From Bog-532 sp963742875 (GTDB lineage Bacteria > Actinomycetota > Actinomycetes > Streptosporangiales > Streptosporangiaceae): 64,000 bases of DNA. Position numbers and translations under genes: made by a program. How positions within the stretch are numbered: the stretch's first letter is position 1; every line of letters starts with the position of its first letter. Under the pieces are notes generated by a model. That model was not told the DNA's origin. It saw nothing but the letters and a program-made list of their open reading frames with translations, and did no database searches. Of the stretch, positions 1 through 9,267 are shown one piece after another. The stretch spans positions 186,001 through 250,000 of the forward strand of contig CAVUNO010000025.1 in the NCBI GenBank assembly GCA_963742875.1, written 5' to 3'.

Positions 1-211
1 AGCCGACCGTAAGGGGGGCTGAATTCCCTGGCAGGACAGGGTGCTCAAAAAGCGAATGCCGGCAGCTGAAAGGCAGCAGGAAGTCAGGGGCCGCAGGATC
101 GGGAACTCCTCCCGGATGGTCTTTGTATAACTGGCCGGATACCGAGCCGGTGCTCGGGTCCGAAAGGACGCTGACGTGGGCAGGTGAGCCTTTGAAGCGA
201 AACAGAAGCAA

Positions 212-2011
212 ATGCCGGAACCAAAGGATAAGTTGGACACCTCGGTGAACGGACCGGAGGACCCCCGGCCGGTATTCCCGGCTTTCGACGGCGACGCCTG
301 GGAGTGTGTGGACTGGCGGCGCTGCGAGGAGGAGGTACGGCGGCTGCGAAGCAGGATCTTCAAGGCGGTGCAGGAAAGGGACATGGCCACGGCTGTGGAC
401 CTGCAGAAGCTGATGCTGCGCAGCTGGCATAACACGCTGGTAAGCGTGCGCCAGGTCACGCAGCGCAATACGGGCCGCAAGACCGCAGGGATCGATGGGC
501 TGGTCGCGCTGACCAGCCAGGCACGGGCCGAGATGGCGGTGCGGGTGCACGCCACGAGGGGCTCGCATCAGCCTTCCCCGGTCCGGCGGGTGTATATCCC
601 GAAAGCCAGTGATAAGACAAAAATGCGACCACTCGGAATTCCGGTTATTCTGGACAGATGCCACCAGGCTCGGGTCCGTAATGCGCTGGAACCCGAGTGG
701 GAGGCCCGGTTCGAGCCCAGATCTTATGGGTTCCGGCCGGGCCGCGGCTGCCACGACGCAATAGGATCATTGTTTAACACCCTGCGCGGGAAAGGCAAAC
801 GGGTGTGGATTCTAGATGCCGACCTGGCGGGCGCATTCGACAAAATCGGCCACGAGCACCTGCTCAAGGCGATCGGCGGCTTCCCCGCGAGGGAAATGAT
901 CGCAGGCTGGCTGAGGGCAGGGATTTTCGAGGCCGGGAAAGGGTACTCGCCCACGGAGGAGGGAACTCCACAGGGCGGCGTAATTTCACCTTTGCTGTTG
1001 AATATCGCATTGCACGGGCTGGAAGAGGCCGCAGGCGTCCGATACCGGACAGGCTCTCACACCAGGGAGTTTAAGGCCGGCAGCCCGGCGCTCACTAGAT
1101 ATGCCGACGACCTGGTTGGGTGCTGCCACTCCAGGCAGGACGCCGAGCAGGTCAAGGCACGGCTGGCCGAGTGGCTGGAGCCGAGAGGGCTGGCGTTCAA
1201 CGAAGCCAAAACCCGGATCGTCCCCGTTACTGAGGGGTTCGATTTCCTCGCATTCAATCTCCGCCGCTACCCCAACGGCAAGCTGCTCATCAAGCCGAGC
1301 GCCACGGCCATCAAGAGGTTCCGAGACAGGCTTGCGAAGGAGTTCCGCGCACTTCGCGGGGCCAACGTCGCAGCGGTACTGGCGAAGATCGCCCCGATCA
1401 TGCGGGGCTGGGTCGCCTACTACCGGACGGTGGTGTCATCAAGGGTGTTCGCTGCCCTAACCGACTACCTGTGGAAGCTCACCTATAAGTGGGCGTGCTG
1501 GAGCCACCCGAACAAGCCCAGGCACTGGATCATCGGCCGGTACTTCGGGAAGTTCAGCAAGTTCAGGAACGACCGGTGGGTATTCGGCGATAAAGACACC
1601 GGCGCCTACCTGCCGAAACCGTCCTGGACCGACATCGTGCGGCACACCCTGGTCAAAAGCGGGGCATCACCCGATGACCCCACCCAGGCCGGGTACTGGG
1701 CGCAACGCCGCCAGAAGGTCAAACCCCCGCTGGACTCCTACACCGTCCGCCTGCTGTCCAGGCAGGACGGGCGGTGCAGCCTATGCGGGGAAAACCTGCT
1801 GACCCCCCACCAGCTCCCCCAGTCTCCCCAGGGCTGGGAACACTGGTTCCTATGGGTCACTAAGAAGGCGATCACGGCGGACTACCTGGTCCACCACGAC
1901 ACGCCCAGCGCCGCACGCAGCAACCGGACACACCTCGTACACGCCACCTGCCACCGGACGAAACATCCGTCCCGGCTGGCGGGAAACACTGTGCTGCAGC
2001 AGACGAACTGA
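212..2011 (+). CDS. ltrA: Group II intron reverse transcriptase/maturase with HNH domain
   Basis: Intron-encoded protein of 599 residues needed for splicing and retrohoming of the surrounding intron. The reverse transcriptase domain runs from about residue 60 to 350, with the catalytic YADD at 297-300 and the GTPQGG motif near 261. A maturase (X) domain follows. The C-terminal 90 residues carry an HNH-type endonuclease pattern with CxxC near residue 520 and later HH and CH pairs. All key residues appear intact, so it may be active. It is clearly related to the broken protein encoded inside intron A (43446-51758), sharing the N-terminal PEPK segment and the FEP(R/K)SYGFR segment. Confidence 0.9.
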   Translation: MPEPKDKLDTSVNGPEDPRPVFPAFDGDAWECVDWRRCEEEVRRLRSRIFKAVQERDMATAVDLQKLMLRSWHNTLVSVRQVTQRNTGRKTAGIDGLVALTSQARAEMAVRVHATRGSHQPSPVRRVYIPKASDKTKMRPLGIPVILDRCHQARVRNALEPEWEARFEPRSYGFRPGRGCHDAIGSLFNTLRGKGKRVWILDADLAGAFDKIGHEHLLKAIGGFPAREMIAGWLRAGIFEAGKGYSPTEEGTPQGGVISPLLLNIALHGLEEAAGVRYRTGSHTREFKAGSPALTRYADDLVGCCHSRQDAEQVKARLAEWLEPRGLAFNEAKTRIVPVTEGFDFLAFNLRRYPNGKLLIKPSATAIKRFRDRLAKEFRALRGANVAAVLAKIAPIMRGWVAYYRTVVSSRVFAALTDYLWKLTYKWACWSHPNKPRHWIIGRYFGKFSKFRNDRWVFGDKDTGAYLPKPSWTDIVRHTLVKSGASPDDPTQAGYWAQRRQKVKPPLDSYTVRLLSRQDGRCSLCGENLLTPHQLPQSPQGWEHWFLWVTKKAITADYLVHHDTPSAARSNRTHLVHATCHRTKHPSRLAGNTVLQQTN

Positions 2012-2031
2012 ACCGCCCCAGCGGCTTGCTT

Positions 2032-2107
2032 GGGCCGCGTGCCGCGATGAGTGGCATGCGCGGTCCTGAGGGGGCCCCGGTGCAGCAATGCACCGGGGCT
2101 ACCCGGC
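2032..2107 (+). ncRNA. Group II intron 1 domains V and VI
   Basis: Domain V folds as a GGGCCGCGTGCC arm against GGCATGCGCGGTCC with the usual two-base bulge. Domain VI is an 11-bp stem closed by a GCAA tetraloop. Its outer GGG/CCC pairing leaves U2100-A2101 unpaired, giving the branch adenosine. The same arrangement, ending CTACCCG, is seen at the 3' end of intron A. Confidence 0.75.
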
Positions 2108-2251
2108 CTCGCCGGTCAGGAGGGTGCCATTGGTCTGGACCCTGTTCAGCACCTGCCGGCCCCGGCCGCGCGCACTGGCGGTCACCCCGCCGTAGTAGCC
2201 GACCGCACGGTGAGCACGCTGGCACGCACGTGGTTAGCGAGGGAGGAACGG

Positions 2252-4537
2252 TTAGAGGAGTCTGAGTGCGCGGGTTCGTTCGAGGGCGCCGGACCGTGAG
2301 GAGACGCCGAGTTTGCGGTAGATGGACCGGACGTGGCTGTGCACGGTGTTGTGCGACACATATAGTTCATGGCCGATGTCGCGCTCGGACAGCTCGCTGG
2401 TCAGTAGCTGGAGCACCCTCCGCTCTCGCCGCGTTAGGGTCTCATCCCCGGAGCTGGCGTCTGCCCGCGGGTACCGCCCGCACGCATTCAGCCGCTCGGT
2501 CAGGATCCCCGGATCGGGACAGGATTCGATGATGGATCTCGCCTCGGTGATCGCCGCCTGCGAGCGCTCGCGCTGGCCGAGGGCATGCAGTACCGGTCCC
2601 TGGTGCAGCAGCGCCATCGCCACCTCGGTCGGCTGGCCCCGGGAACGCAGGAAGGCGGCACCACCCGCGATCAGCGTCTGTGCCTCCTCGGGCCTTCCGC
2701 GCGCGGCGAGCGATGCGCCGAGCGCCAGCGGCACCACGCCGCTGGCCTTCTCGGTGCCGTGCTTCCGGACGAGTTCGGTTGCCTGCTCGGCCAGCATCCG
2801 CTGTTCGTCGAGACGACCCGCCTCGCCCGCGATGAGCGAGCGGTAGGCGAGTGACGACGCGCCAGCTGGCCATGGTCCGCTTGCCGGTGCCAGGGCCGCC
2901 GATTCCGCGAACCACCGGTCGGCCTCGCCGGGCTCACCCCGGAAGTACAGGCCCACCCCGACCGCCCAGCAGGCCACCGGCCACCAGTACGATCCGGGCC
3001 CTTCAAGCTCGGCGGCGCGGCGGCCATTTTTGAGCTGGGCGCCCACGTCACCCCACGGGCAGCAGGCCCGCAGCATCGTCAGGCTTGCCTCGGCCGAGCG
3101 GAAGCCGTCCGGCAGGGGACCGCCCCCCAGCTGGCCCAGCCGTTCGGCCGCCGCGATTACCTGACCCGCCTCCTCCCGCCTGGCGGACAGCGAGAGCATC
3201 CACGCCTTGACCAGGAGCAGCCCTGCGTCGCCGCTGTGCAACTCCTCCGGCAATCGCCCGATCCAGGCCAGGACGGTGCCGTACCGGCAGGAGCCGGCGT
3301 AGCTGACCCACGAGGCTTCGATCAGCTCAGCGGCCTCGGCGTGGGCGCCGGCTTCGATCGCATGCCCGATGGCCTCGCCGGTCATCCCCTGATCGCGATG
3401 CCAGGCGTACGCCCGGCGGTGCAGGGCCGGGGCGGTGCCCGGCTCGCGCCGCTCGAGCTCGACCCGCAGCAGGTGGGCGAAGAGCGGGTAGAAGCGGTAC
3501 CACCCGCCTTCGTCGTCGAGGGCGATGAGGAACAGGTTGCTGCGTGACAGCGCGTGGAGCATCGGTGCGGAATGCTGCTGGTCCAGCACCGCGTCGCACA
3601 AGGGGCCGGACAGCCGTTCCAGGATGGAGGAGCGGAGCATCAGCGCCTGCGTCGGCGGATCATGCGCCTGAAGCACCTCGGTCTCCAGGAAGTCGAGCAC
3701 ATGGCGGCTCGAGGCGCCCAGCTCGTCCACCAAGCGGTGGCGGTCGGCAGTTCCCCTCAGCGAAAGCGCCGTAAGGTAAAGCCCGGCTGGCCAGCCCTCC
3801 ATCCGCGTGAGGAGAGCATCCACCTCCTCCGGCATCAGACTAAGCCCTAGCCGGCCGTTCAGGAATGCGTCCGCCTCCTCGGGCGTGAACCGCAGATCGT
3901 CGGCGCGCAGCTCGAGCAGGTCGCCGTGGGCGCGCAGCGCGGCGAGCGGAAGGTCCGGCTCGGTCCTGGTTGAGAGCACAAGCTGGACGGTGGGCGGTGC
4001 GTGATCGACGAACCAGGCGATGCTCTCGCGGGCCGCGCCGTCCCCGAGCTGGTGGAAGTCGTCCAGGATCAGCGTGACCTCACCCAGATCGTCCAGCTCG
4101 TTCACAAGGCGCGGCAGCACCGTATCAACAATTGACGCCACCCCGGCCGTTTGCGGCGATGCCAGCTGGCCGATGGCCGGGCAGGCCCGCCGGAGCGCCT
4201 CGATTACATAGGACCAGAGCACCACCGGGTCGGTGTCGCCCTCGTCCAGCGTCAGCCACGCGACAGGCTTGCGCGCCGCCTCGACTTCGTGCCACGCCGC
4301 GAGCATGGTGGTCTTCCCGAAACCCGGCGGACACGCCACCAGGGTGAGCCGCAGCCCCAACCCGGTCCGCAGCCGCTCCACAAGCCGCTCACGCGGAACG
4401 GTCTGATCGCGCACCGGCGGCGGGCGCAGTTTCGTCGCGAGCAGGACCGGCCCCGAGCCGTCCTCCATCCCGTGCCCCATTGGCCCTCCTGAGCCCGATA
4501 CCTCCTGCTGCCAGGGTCTGGGGCAGCATCCGTTCAC
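2252..4537 (-). CDS. LuxR-family ATP-dependent transcriptional regulator (LAL/MalT type)
   Basis: Large STAND-type regulator of 761 residues. A P-loop (PGFGKTT, about residues 71-77) and a Walker B segment (TLILDDFHQL, about 155-164) form the NTPase. A long helical sensor region with TPR-like repeats follows, and a LuxR helix-turn-helix occupies residues 701-761 (LTRRERRVLQLL start). Members of this family bind a small ligand and ATP before activating promoters; the ligand here is unknown. Translation may begin at the internal Met20 or Met24 rather than the first Met, because the first 20 residues do not look conserved. It stands alone, convergent with the upstream intron. Confidence 0.85.
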   Translation of the reverse strand: MNGCCPRPWQQEVSGSGGPMGHGMEDGSGPVLLATKLRPPPVRDQTVPRERLVERLRTGLGLRLTLVACPPGFGKTTMLAAWHEVEAARKPVAWLTLDEGDTDPVVLWSYVIEALRRACPAIGQLASPQTAGVASIVDTVLPRLVNELDDLGEVTLILDDFHQLGDGAARESIAWFVDHAPPTVQLVLSTRTEPDLPLAALRAHGDLLELRADDLRFTPEEADAFLNGRLGLSLMPEEVDALLTRMEGWPAGLYLTALSLRGTADRHRLVDELGASSRHVLDFLETEVLQAHDPPTQALMLRSSILERLSGPLCDAVLDQQHSAPMLHALSRSNLFLIALDDEGGWYRFYPLFAHLLRVELERREPGTAPALHRRAYAWHRDQGMTGEAIGHAIEAGAHAEAAELIEASWVSYAGSCRYGTVLAWIGRLPEELHSGDAGLLLVKAWMLSLSARREEAGQVIAAAERLGQLGGGPLPDGFRSAEASLTMLRACCPWGDVGAQLKNGRRAAELEGPGSYWWPVACWAVGVGLYFRGEPGEADRWFAESAALAPASGPWPAGASSLAYRSLIAGEAGRLDEQRMLAEQATELVRKHGTEKASGVVPLALGASLAARGRPEEAQTLIAGGAAFLRSRGQPTEVAMALLHQGPVLHALGQRERSQAAITEARSIIESCPDPGILTERLNACGRYPRADASSGDETLTRRERRVLQLLTSELSERDIGHELYVSHNTVHSHVRSIYRKLGVSSRSGALERTRALRLL

Positions 4538-4606
4538 ACATAGCAGTCAAACTCACTAGGGGGTAACCTCGCCTCACCCGAACCGGGTGCGATCTTGCTG
4601 GCCGGG

Positions 4607-5106
4607 TCCCCGTCACACCATCCCCGGACCCCGCGGACGGGTCCGCACCGCACCGAAGCGCCCGCGGGCCAGGTCCAGGCGGGCATGCAGCAGCGTGTAC
4701 ACCGGGCTGCCCTCGGGAAGCGCAGCGATCAGTTCCTCAGCCCGGCATGCCTGGCCCGCCTCCAGACGCCAGCGGGCGGCCGCCCGCATCGACCAGGCAC
4801 CGCAACGCCGACCGCGGACTGTGGGCGATGAGCAGGCCGGCCTCGCGCACAGTGACGAACACCTCGTCGAAATCGTCCAGCGAGGTGGCCACCCGCACCT
4901 TCTCCAGCCGGAGCACGACCTGGTGGACGCGGGCAAACGGGTTGGCCCGAAGGATCTCCTCCAGGTGCCGGAACGCCGCGATCACGGCCGCGAGCTCGAT
5001 ACGGTCGATCAGCCTTCCCGCCAGCGCAAGATGGGCGTCAGCCGCGCCCCCATGGGTGCCGAGGCCGAACACGCGAGTCGCCTCCAGGGCGGCCGTAACC
5101 TGACAT
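4607..5106 (-). pseudogene. Remnant of a LAL regulator, C-terminal sensor part
   Basis: Two overlapping reverse frames together match residues of roughly 570-740 of the complete LAL protein at 6270-8909. They share AHLALAG, LEEIL.ANPFARV, SALRCLVDA and AEELIAALP blocks in the same order. A frame change near 4790 is required, and both the ATPase and the DNA-binding ends are absent. This is a diverged, inverted partial paralogue of the downstream gene. Confidence 0.8.
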
Positions 5107-5123
5107 CCGGCTTCGCCCGCTCC

Positions 5124-5160
5124 CGGTTCCGCCTTCCAAGTTCGGGTGCCCGACGGTACC
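5124..5160 (+). repeat. 37-bp direct repeat, copy 1 (LAL N-terminal coding segment)
   Basis: Nearly identical to 6331-6367, which lies inside the start of the LAL gene at 6270. The shared core is AAGTTCGGGTGCCC followed by GACGGTACC or GGCGGTACC. Here it follows directly on the inverted remnant at 4607-5106, so fragments of one gene family are joined head to tail. Confidence 0.7.
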
Positions 5161-5185
5161 GCTGCAAGCGGGGTGCTTAGGTACC

Positions 5186-5200
5186 AGGGCCGAAAGTCCT
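5186..5200. promoter_or_regulatory. DosR/DevR-like box, copy 1
   Basis: AGGGCCGAAAGTCCT resembles the palindromic GGGxCyxxxxGxCCC-type box recognised by actinobacterial DosR/DevR (OsdR) hypoxia regulators. It belongs to a roughly 100-bp block (5186-5290) that is an inverted, diverged copy of the upstream region of the small gene at 5741-5968. Confidence 0.45.
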
Positions 5201-5290
5201 ATCGGTATCTGGCCCGAGCCCGGCCGGTGCACCCAGACAGGGTGAGGGCAACTCATCCTGTCCGGCGGTTCCCTGCAAGGGTGATAAGGT
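5186..5290 (+). repeat. Inverted copy of the promoter region at about 5990-6120
   Basis: Read forward, this block repeats the reverse strand of 5990-6120. The matching segments are GGGCCGAAAGTCC, CCGGCCGGT, GGGCAACTCA and GTCCGGCGGTTCCCTG in the same order, with small indels between them. It looks like a duplicated promoter whose gene has been lost or replaced. Confidence 0.7.
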
Positions 5291-5393
5291 CCTGCAGGGT
5301 CGACGCCGTCCAGCTCGCCGCCGCCCAGACGCCCTGGGTAATGCTTGCGTTGCAGATGAAGGTACGTTCTCCGGGGTTGCCGTGCCTCCGAGG

Positions 5394-5675
5394 TCAGACG
5401 TCGCGCTCGGCGGTGATCCGTCCCGATGCCACGGCGTGGACGGGAGCCTTGTGATCCCGCTCGTTCTGGTCGGCGTATCGATAGTGGATCCCACCGCCTA
5501 CCGGGCAGTTGGTGGTCCGCACGGATTGAGATCTGCCTCTGCAGCCAGCACGACCACGATATGGATCGCCGCCCGCTGGCGGCGTGCCGGCCGGGGCGGC
5601 AGCGGCTGGCCCGGGCTGCGAGATCACGGTGCCCGGCGCCCCGGCCTGCCGCGCAACTTCGACGCTGGCTGTCAT
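5394..5675 (-). CDS. Possible small protein, unknown
   Basis: An open frame of 93 residues, not recognised. A weak ribosome-binding site (AGGGAAGTG) lies before the ATG. The C-terminal third (from about residue 58) looks more protein-like than the Ala/Gly/Pro-rich first half, which could be frame-shifted sequence. It may be a gene remnant in the scrambled block between the LAL genes. Confidence 0.25.
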   Translation of the reverse strand: MTASVEVARQAGAPGTVISQPGPAAAAPAGTPPAGGDPYRGRAGCRGRSQSVRTTNCPVGGGIHYRYADQNERDHKAPVHAVASGRITAERDV

Positions 5676-5740
5676 GTCGCTTCACTTCCCTGACTCATCG
5701 TCCGTGCAGTGCCCCGGCGTTCTGTCCGGCAGCGGACTGG

Positions 5741-5968
5741 TCACTGCGTGCCCGAGGCCGGTTCTGCCGATTCCAGGTGAACGTCGAGGACGTCGAGTCC
5801 CAGGTTGTAGATTCTCCGCAGGAGGCCGTGCAGGGCTGCCTGGTCGGTTCCGGCGCGCCGCAGCACCGTCGTGTCGCCCACCGCGCTCAGCGCCACATCG
5901 TCGAAGGCTGCCCGCACCCAGGGACCCGCGACACCGCGAACGGTGATCACGTAGGTGCCGTCGGTCAT
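5741..5968 (-). CDS. Small conserved actinobacterial protein, function unknown
   Basis: 75 residues beginning TDGTYVITVRG. Short actinobacterial proteins with this YVITVRG opening and a DQAALHGLL(R)RI segment followed by LGLDVLDV are familiar to me as conserved hypotheticals, with no known activity. The predicted beta-alpha-beta pattern is ACT-like. The start is firm: AAGGAGGT lies seven bases upstream of the ATG. A DosR-like box sits about 140 bases upstream (6106-6120), so hypoxia control is possible. Confidence 0.75.
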   Translation of the reverse strand: MTDGTYVITVRGVAGPWVRAAFDDVALSAVGDTTVLRRAGTDQAALHGLLRRIYNLGLDVLDVHLESAEPASGTQ

Positions 5969-6105
5969 CTCTCAGACCTCCTTATCCCTATCCCCACAGG
6001 GAACCGCCGGACGGGGTGAGTTGCCCACACCCGTTCTGGGTACGCCGGCCAGACCTCGCCCCGGCGGGAATGACCCGCGTCCGGAGACCGGCCAGACGCC
6101 AAAAT

Positions 6106-6120
6106 GGGACTTTCGGCCCT
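6106..6120. promoter_or_regulatory. DosR/DevR-like box, copy 2
   Basis: GGGACTTTCGGCCCT, a near-palindrome of the type bound by DosR/DevR regulators in actinobacteria. It lies upstream of the small gene ending at 5741 and also about 150 bases upstream of the divergent LAL gene at 6270, so it could serve either. Confidence 0.5.
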
Positions 6121-6269
6121 GAAGCCTCGGAGCCCGGTGCGATTGGGTCGTGATGGTTGGACGGCCATTTCGTCACTCATGGACATCGCTGCTCCGGGCC
6201 CCGGCAGCGGCGCGGACTACCGGCCGGGGGCTGAGCTGAGTGAGAGCTGGTCTGAGTGAGCGGTAAGAA

Positions 6270-8909
6270 ATGAGCGGTAGCGGTATACGTGTGCGTGCCG
6301 TCCCCGGGGGCTCCGGGGGCGGCCCGTTTCCGGTTCCGCGTTCGAAGTTCGGGTGCCCGGCGGTACCGGTCCGGGCGATTGCCCGGCGGCGCCTGGCCAA
6401 GGTCCTGGCCCAGCCCGACTGGCGGGTCGCGCTGGTGACCGGCGGCCCCGCCACCGGGAAGACCGTAGCGGTGGCGCAGTGGTTCGAGACCCTGGACCCG
6501 ATCGCCCGGGAATGGGTGACACTCGACGCCGACGACGACCGGCCGGAGCGCTTTTGGCTCACGTTCGCCCTGGCCCTGGGGCGCGCGGTCCCGGCTGCCT
6601 TCGCCCAGGTCGCGGAGGCGGCAACTGACGTGCACCGGCTGCCGTCGGGCTTTCTCAGCCGCTTGCTCACCGTCTGGTCCGCCGTCACCGATCCGCTCGT
6701 CATCGTGCTCGAGGACGTACACCACCTGCAAAACCCGGAGATCACCGAGGATCTCGGCTTCGTCGTCGAGCACCTCCCCGCACGCTCGAGGATCCTGCTG
6801 ACCAGCCGGATCGACCCGCAGTTGCCGATCAGCCGGTGGCGGGGCCGGGGCTGGCTCGCCGAGATCCGCCAGCACGACCTGGCGCTGACGCTGCCCGAGA
6901 CCGCCGAGCTGTTCACCGCGCTTGGCGAGCACCGCCTGACTACCGGTGAGGTCGAGAGGCTCTGGAATCAGACCGAGGGCTGGGTGGCTGGCCTGCGACT
7001 GGCCGCCGCCGGGCTCAACGACCGCGCCGACGTCTCGGCCGCGGTGGCCGAGTTCTCCGGGCGGACACCGATGGTTGCCGATCTCCTCGCCGACGAACTG
7101 CTCCACCGCGCCCCCGCCGAGCTGTCCGAGTTCTTGCTGCGGACGTCGGTCGCCGACGTGCTCGACGCCGAGCTGTGCGACACGTTGTCCGGCCGCAGCG
7201 ACAGCGCACACTTGCTCCGCCAGATGGAAGCCGACCTGCAGTTCGTGGGGGCGACGGGACCGAGCCGGGACACCTACCGGTATCACCCGCTGCTGGCCGA
7301 GATGCTGCGCGCGGAGCTGCAGACGCACCGACCGGACGAAGCGACAGAACTCAATCGCCTGGCCGCCGTAATCCTCCGGACGCGGGGCGACGTCGCCGGG
7401 GCGGTCCGCTGCCTGCTCGCTGCCGGTGATACCGACCGGGCGTTCTCGATCGTGTTCGAGGCTGCGCATCGCCGTGCCGATGTGTCCGATATCCCGGGCA
7501 TCGCGGCCTTCGTCAACCTGTTCCCACGGGAGCTGGTGACCGAATCAGCCTCCCGCATGCTGACCTACGCCCTGATGCTCGGATTGGCCGGCCAGCTGGC
7601 CGAAGCCCACGCCTGGCTCCAGCGCGCCCAGATACGCATCAGTGACAAGCCCCAGGCACAGGCCAAGGACCTCGCGACCCTTGACGGGCTCCGGCTTCTC
7701 ACCTTCACGGTCACCGCAGGGGCGGGCGATGAAATCAACGCCGGCCGCCGGGCGGTCGAGGCGGTCGAGGCGGGTCTGGACAGCGGGGTCGCCGGCGCGC
7801 GGGCCCGGATGAACCTGGTCCGCGGCTACCTGCTGACCGATCAGCCCGGTGAGGCCGGCTCGGTTCTCCGCGCCGGCAGCCCAGGCGATGAGATCGCGGC
7901 GCTCGTGATCGCGCCGGCGCTGGCCGCGCGCATCGCATTGCGGCACGGCAGGCTCTCCGAAGCCCAACGCGAGGCTACGGCTAGCCTGCACGCGGCTGGC
8001 GCGTTCGGCCTCGACACCCACCTGGGCGTGGTCGACGCGCATCTCGCGCTGGCGGGAGTTCGCATCGACCGCAACGAGCTCGCGGACGCGATCGCGGCGT
8101 TCCGGCGCCTGGAGGAGATCCTTCAGGCCAACCCGTTCGCCCGCGTCTACCACGTCCTGTTCCAGCTGGAGAAGGCCCGGGTGGCCGCCGCGCTGGACGA
8201 TTTCGACGACGTGTTCGCGATCTTGCGCGAGGCCGGCAAGCTCATCGATCATCTTCCGCGATCGGCCTTGCGGTGCCTGGTCGATGCGGCTGCCGCCCGC
8301 TGGCACCTGGAGGCAGGCGAGACAGGCCAGGCTGAGGAACTGATCGCGGCGCTGCCCGCGGCCAGCCCGGCGCACACGCTCCTGCGGGCCCGGCTGGACC
8401 TGGCCCGCGGCCGCTTCGACGCGGTGCGGGCCTGTCTCGGGCGGGCCAGCCCCGGCACGATACGCGACCAGCTGGCCGGTGAGCTGCTGCTGGCCCGCGC
8501 CGCCATCGAGGCCGGTGAAGATGCTGCGGAGCACGTGACGGTTGCGGTCGGGCTCGCCGTCCCCGAGCACCTGGTCCGGGTCTTCATGGACGAGGGCCCG
8601 GCGGTGACCCGCCTGGCCCGGGCGGCCGCCGAATCACTCGGGACCGAGTCCGGCACCAGCCTGTCGGTGGCGCTGGGTTCCCCTCCCCCCTCCCGCGCCA
8701 CACCCCGCCAGCCGGCGGTGATGCTGACCGAGCGGGAGCTGCTGATGCTGCGGTTCCTGCCCTCGCACCTCACCAACGCCGAGATCGGCCGCGAATGCCT
8801 GATGTCGGTGAACACGGTCAAGGCGCACCTGAAGAACATCTACGCCAAGCTCGGCGTCTCCACCCGCGCCGAGACGGTCGAGCGGGCCCGCCTGCTCGGC
8901 CTGCTCTGA
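6270..8909 (+). CDS. LuxR-family ATP-dependent transcriptional regulator (LAL type)
   Basis: 879-residue STAND NTPase regulator. The MalT-like N-terminus (VPRSKFGCP, about 22-30) leads into a P-loop GGPATGKT (58-65) and Walker B LVIVLEDV (143-150). A long sensor region follows, and a LuxR helix-turn-helix occupies 818-879 (MLTERELLMLRF start, TVKAHLKNIYAKLGVS recognition region). It is intact and read divergently from the small gene at 5741-5968. Diverged copies of its N-terminal coding segment and of its sensor region lie at 5124-5160 and 4607-5106. The inducer is unknown. Confidence 0.88.
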   Translation: MSGSGIRVRAVPGGSGGGPFPVPRSKFGCPAVPVRAIARRRLAKVLAQPDWRVALVTGGPATGKTVAVAQWFETLDPIAREWVTLDADDDRPERFWLTFALALGRAVPAAFAQVAEAATDVHRLPSGFLSRLLTVWSAVTDPLVIVLEDVHHLQNPEITEDLGFVVEHLPARSRILLTSRIDPQLPISRWRGRGWLAEIRQHDLALTLPETAELFTALGEHRLTTGEVERLWNQTEGWVAGLRLAAAGLNDRADVSAAVAEFSGRTPMVADLLADELLHRAPAELSEFLLRTSVADVLDAELCDTLSGRSDSAHLLRQMEADLQFVGATGPSRDTYRYHPLLAEMLRAELQTHRPDEATELNRLAAVILRTRGDVAGAVRCLLAAGDTDRAFSIVFEAAHRRADVSDIPGIAAFVNLFPRELVTESASRMLTYALMLGLAGQLAEAHAWLQRAQIRISDKPQAQAKDLATLDGLRLLTFTVTAGAGDEINAGRRAVEAVEAGLDSGVAGARARMNLVRGYLLTDQPGEAGSVLRAGSPGDEIAALVIAPALAARIALRHGRLSEAQREATASLHAAGAFGLDTHLGVVDAHLALAGVRIDRNELADAIAAFRRLEEILQANPFARVYHVLFQLEKARVAAALDDFDDVFAILREAGKLIDHLPRSALRCLVDAAAARWHLEAGETGQAEELIAALPAASPAHTLLRARLDLARGRFDAVRACLGRASPGTIRDQLAGELLLARAAIEAGEDAAEHVTVAVGLAVPEHLVRVFMDEGPAVTRLARAAAESLGTESGTSLSVALGSPPPSRATPRQPAVMLTERELLMLRFLPSHLTNAEIGRECLMSVNTVKAHLKNIYAKLGVSTRAETVERARLLGLL

Positions 8910-9267
8910 CCGGCCACCTTACAGCCCCTCTCTGAAGCACAGCCCCTCTCTGAAGCCCCATGCGTTATCCAGGGAATGGTGCGACGGGGCATCCGGCCGG
9001 CCCGGCATCGGTTCCCCGTGCCAGTGCCAGCAGCGACACGTCGTCACTGTCCGCCGCCGCCAATCCCTCGCGACCTGCTGGATTCCTCCTCCCCCACCTG
9101 GACAGCGCACCCGATCTGGGTGTGGCCGGGTCACCCCGCAGCGGGCTTGACTGACGCCATGGGGCCTTACCCGACAACGGCACCAGGGCAGTGCGCACAT
9201 GACCGTGACGCGGCCAGCCGGGCATCCTGGCTGCCCTTAACGCCCTCAGGCCTGTCGGGGGCGCGGC
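8910..9267. other. Intergenic region without a recognised gene
   Basis: About 360 bases after the LAL gene. It contains the 18-bp tandem repeat at 8921-8956. A reverse frame near 8990-9110 reads DSDDVSLLALARG, faintly like the end of a SpoIIE/PP2C phosphatase domain, but it is too short and unsupported to call. Confidence 0.4.
8921..8956 (+). repeat. 18-bp tandem repeat, two copies
   Basis: ACAGCCCCTCTCTGAAGC occurs twice in a row with no spacer, just after the stop of the LAL gene. This is a simple duplication with no other copies noticed in the window. Confidence 0.85.

Larger units (their letters stand above)
1..2107 (+). mobile_element. Group II intron 1, 5' part outside the window
   Basis: A group II intron carrying its reverse transcriptase gene. 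The 3' end is recognisable: domain V lies at 2032-2066 and the domain VI hairpin at 2074-2099 with a GCAA loop. A2101 is the bulged branch-point candidate, seven bases from the proposed 3' end at 2107. Only about 210 bases precede the reading frame, less than domains I-III normally need, so the GUGYG 5' end should lie upstream of position 1. The 5' exon cannot be identified here. Confidence 0.85.

Noticed and set aside
2074..2099. Hairpin as a transcription terminator
   Set aside because: Position after a domain V hairpin, the GCAA loop and the CTACCC end identify it as group II intron domain VI; there is no U tract.
8921..8956. Possible CRISPR-like repeat
   Set aside because: Only two adjacent copies with no spacer; no array or cas gene anywhere in the window.
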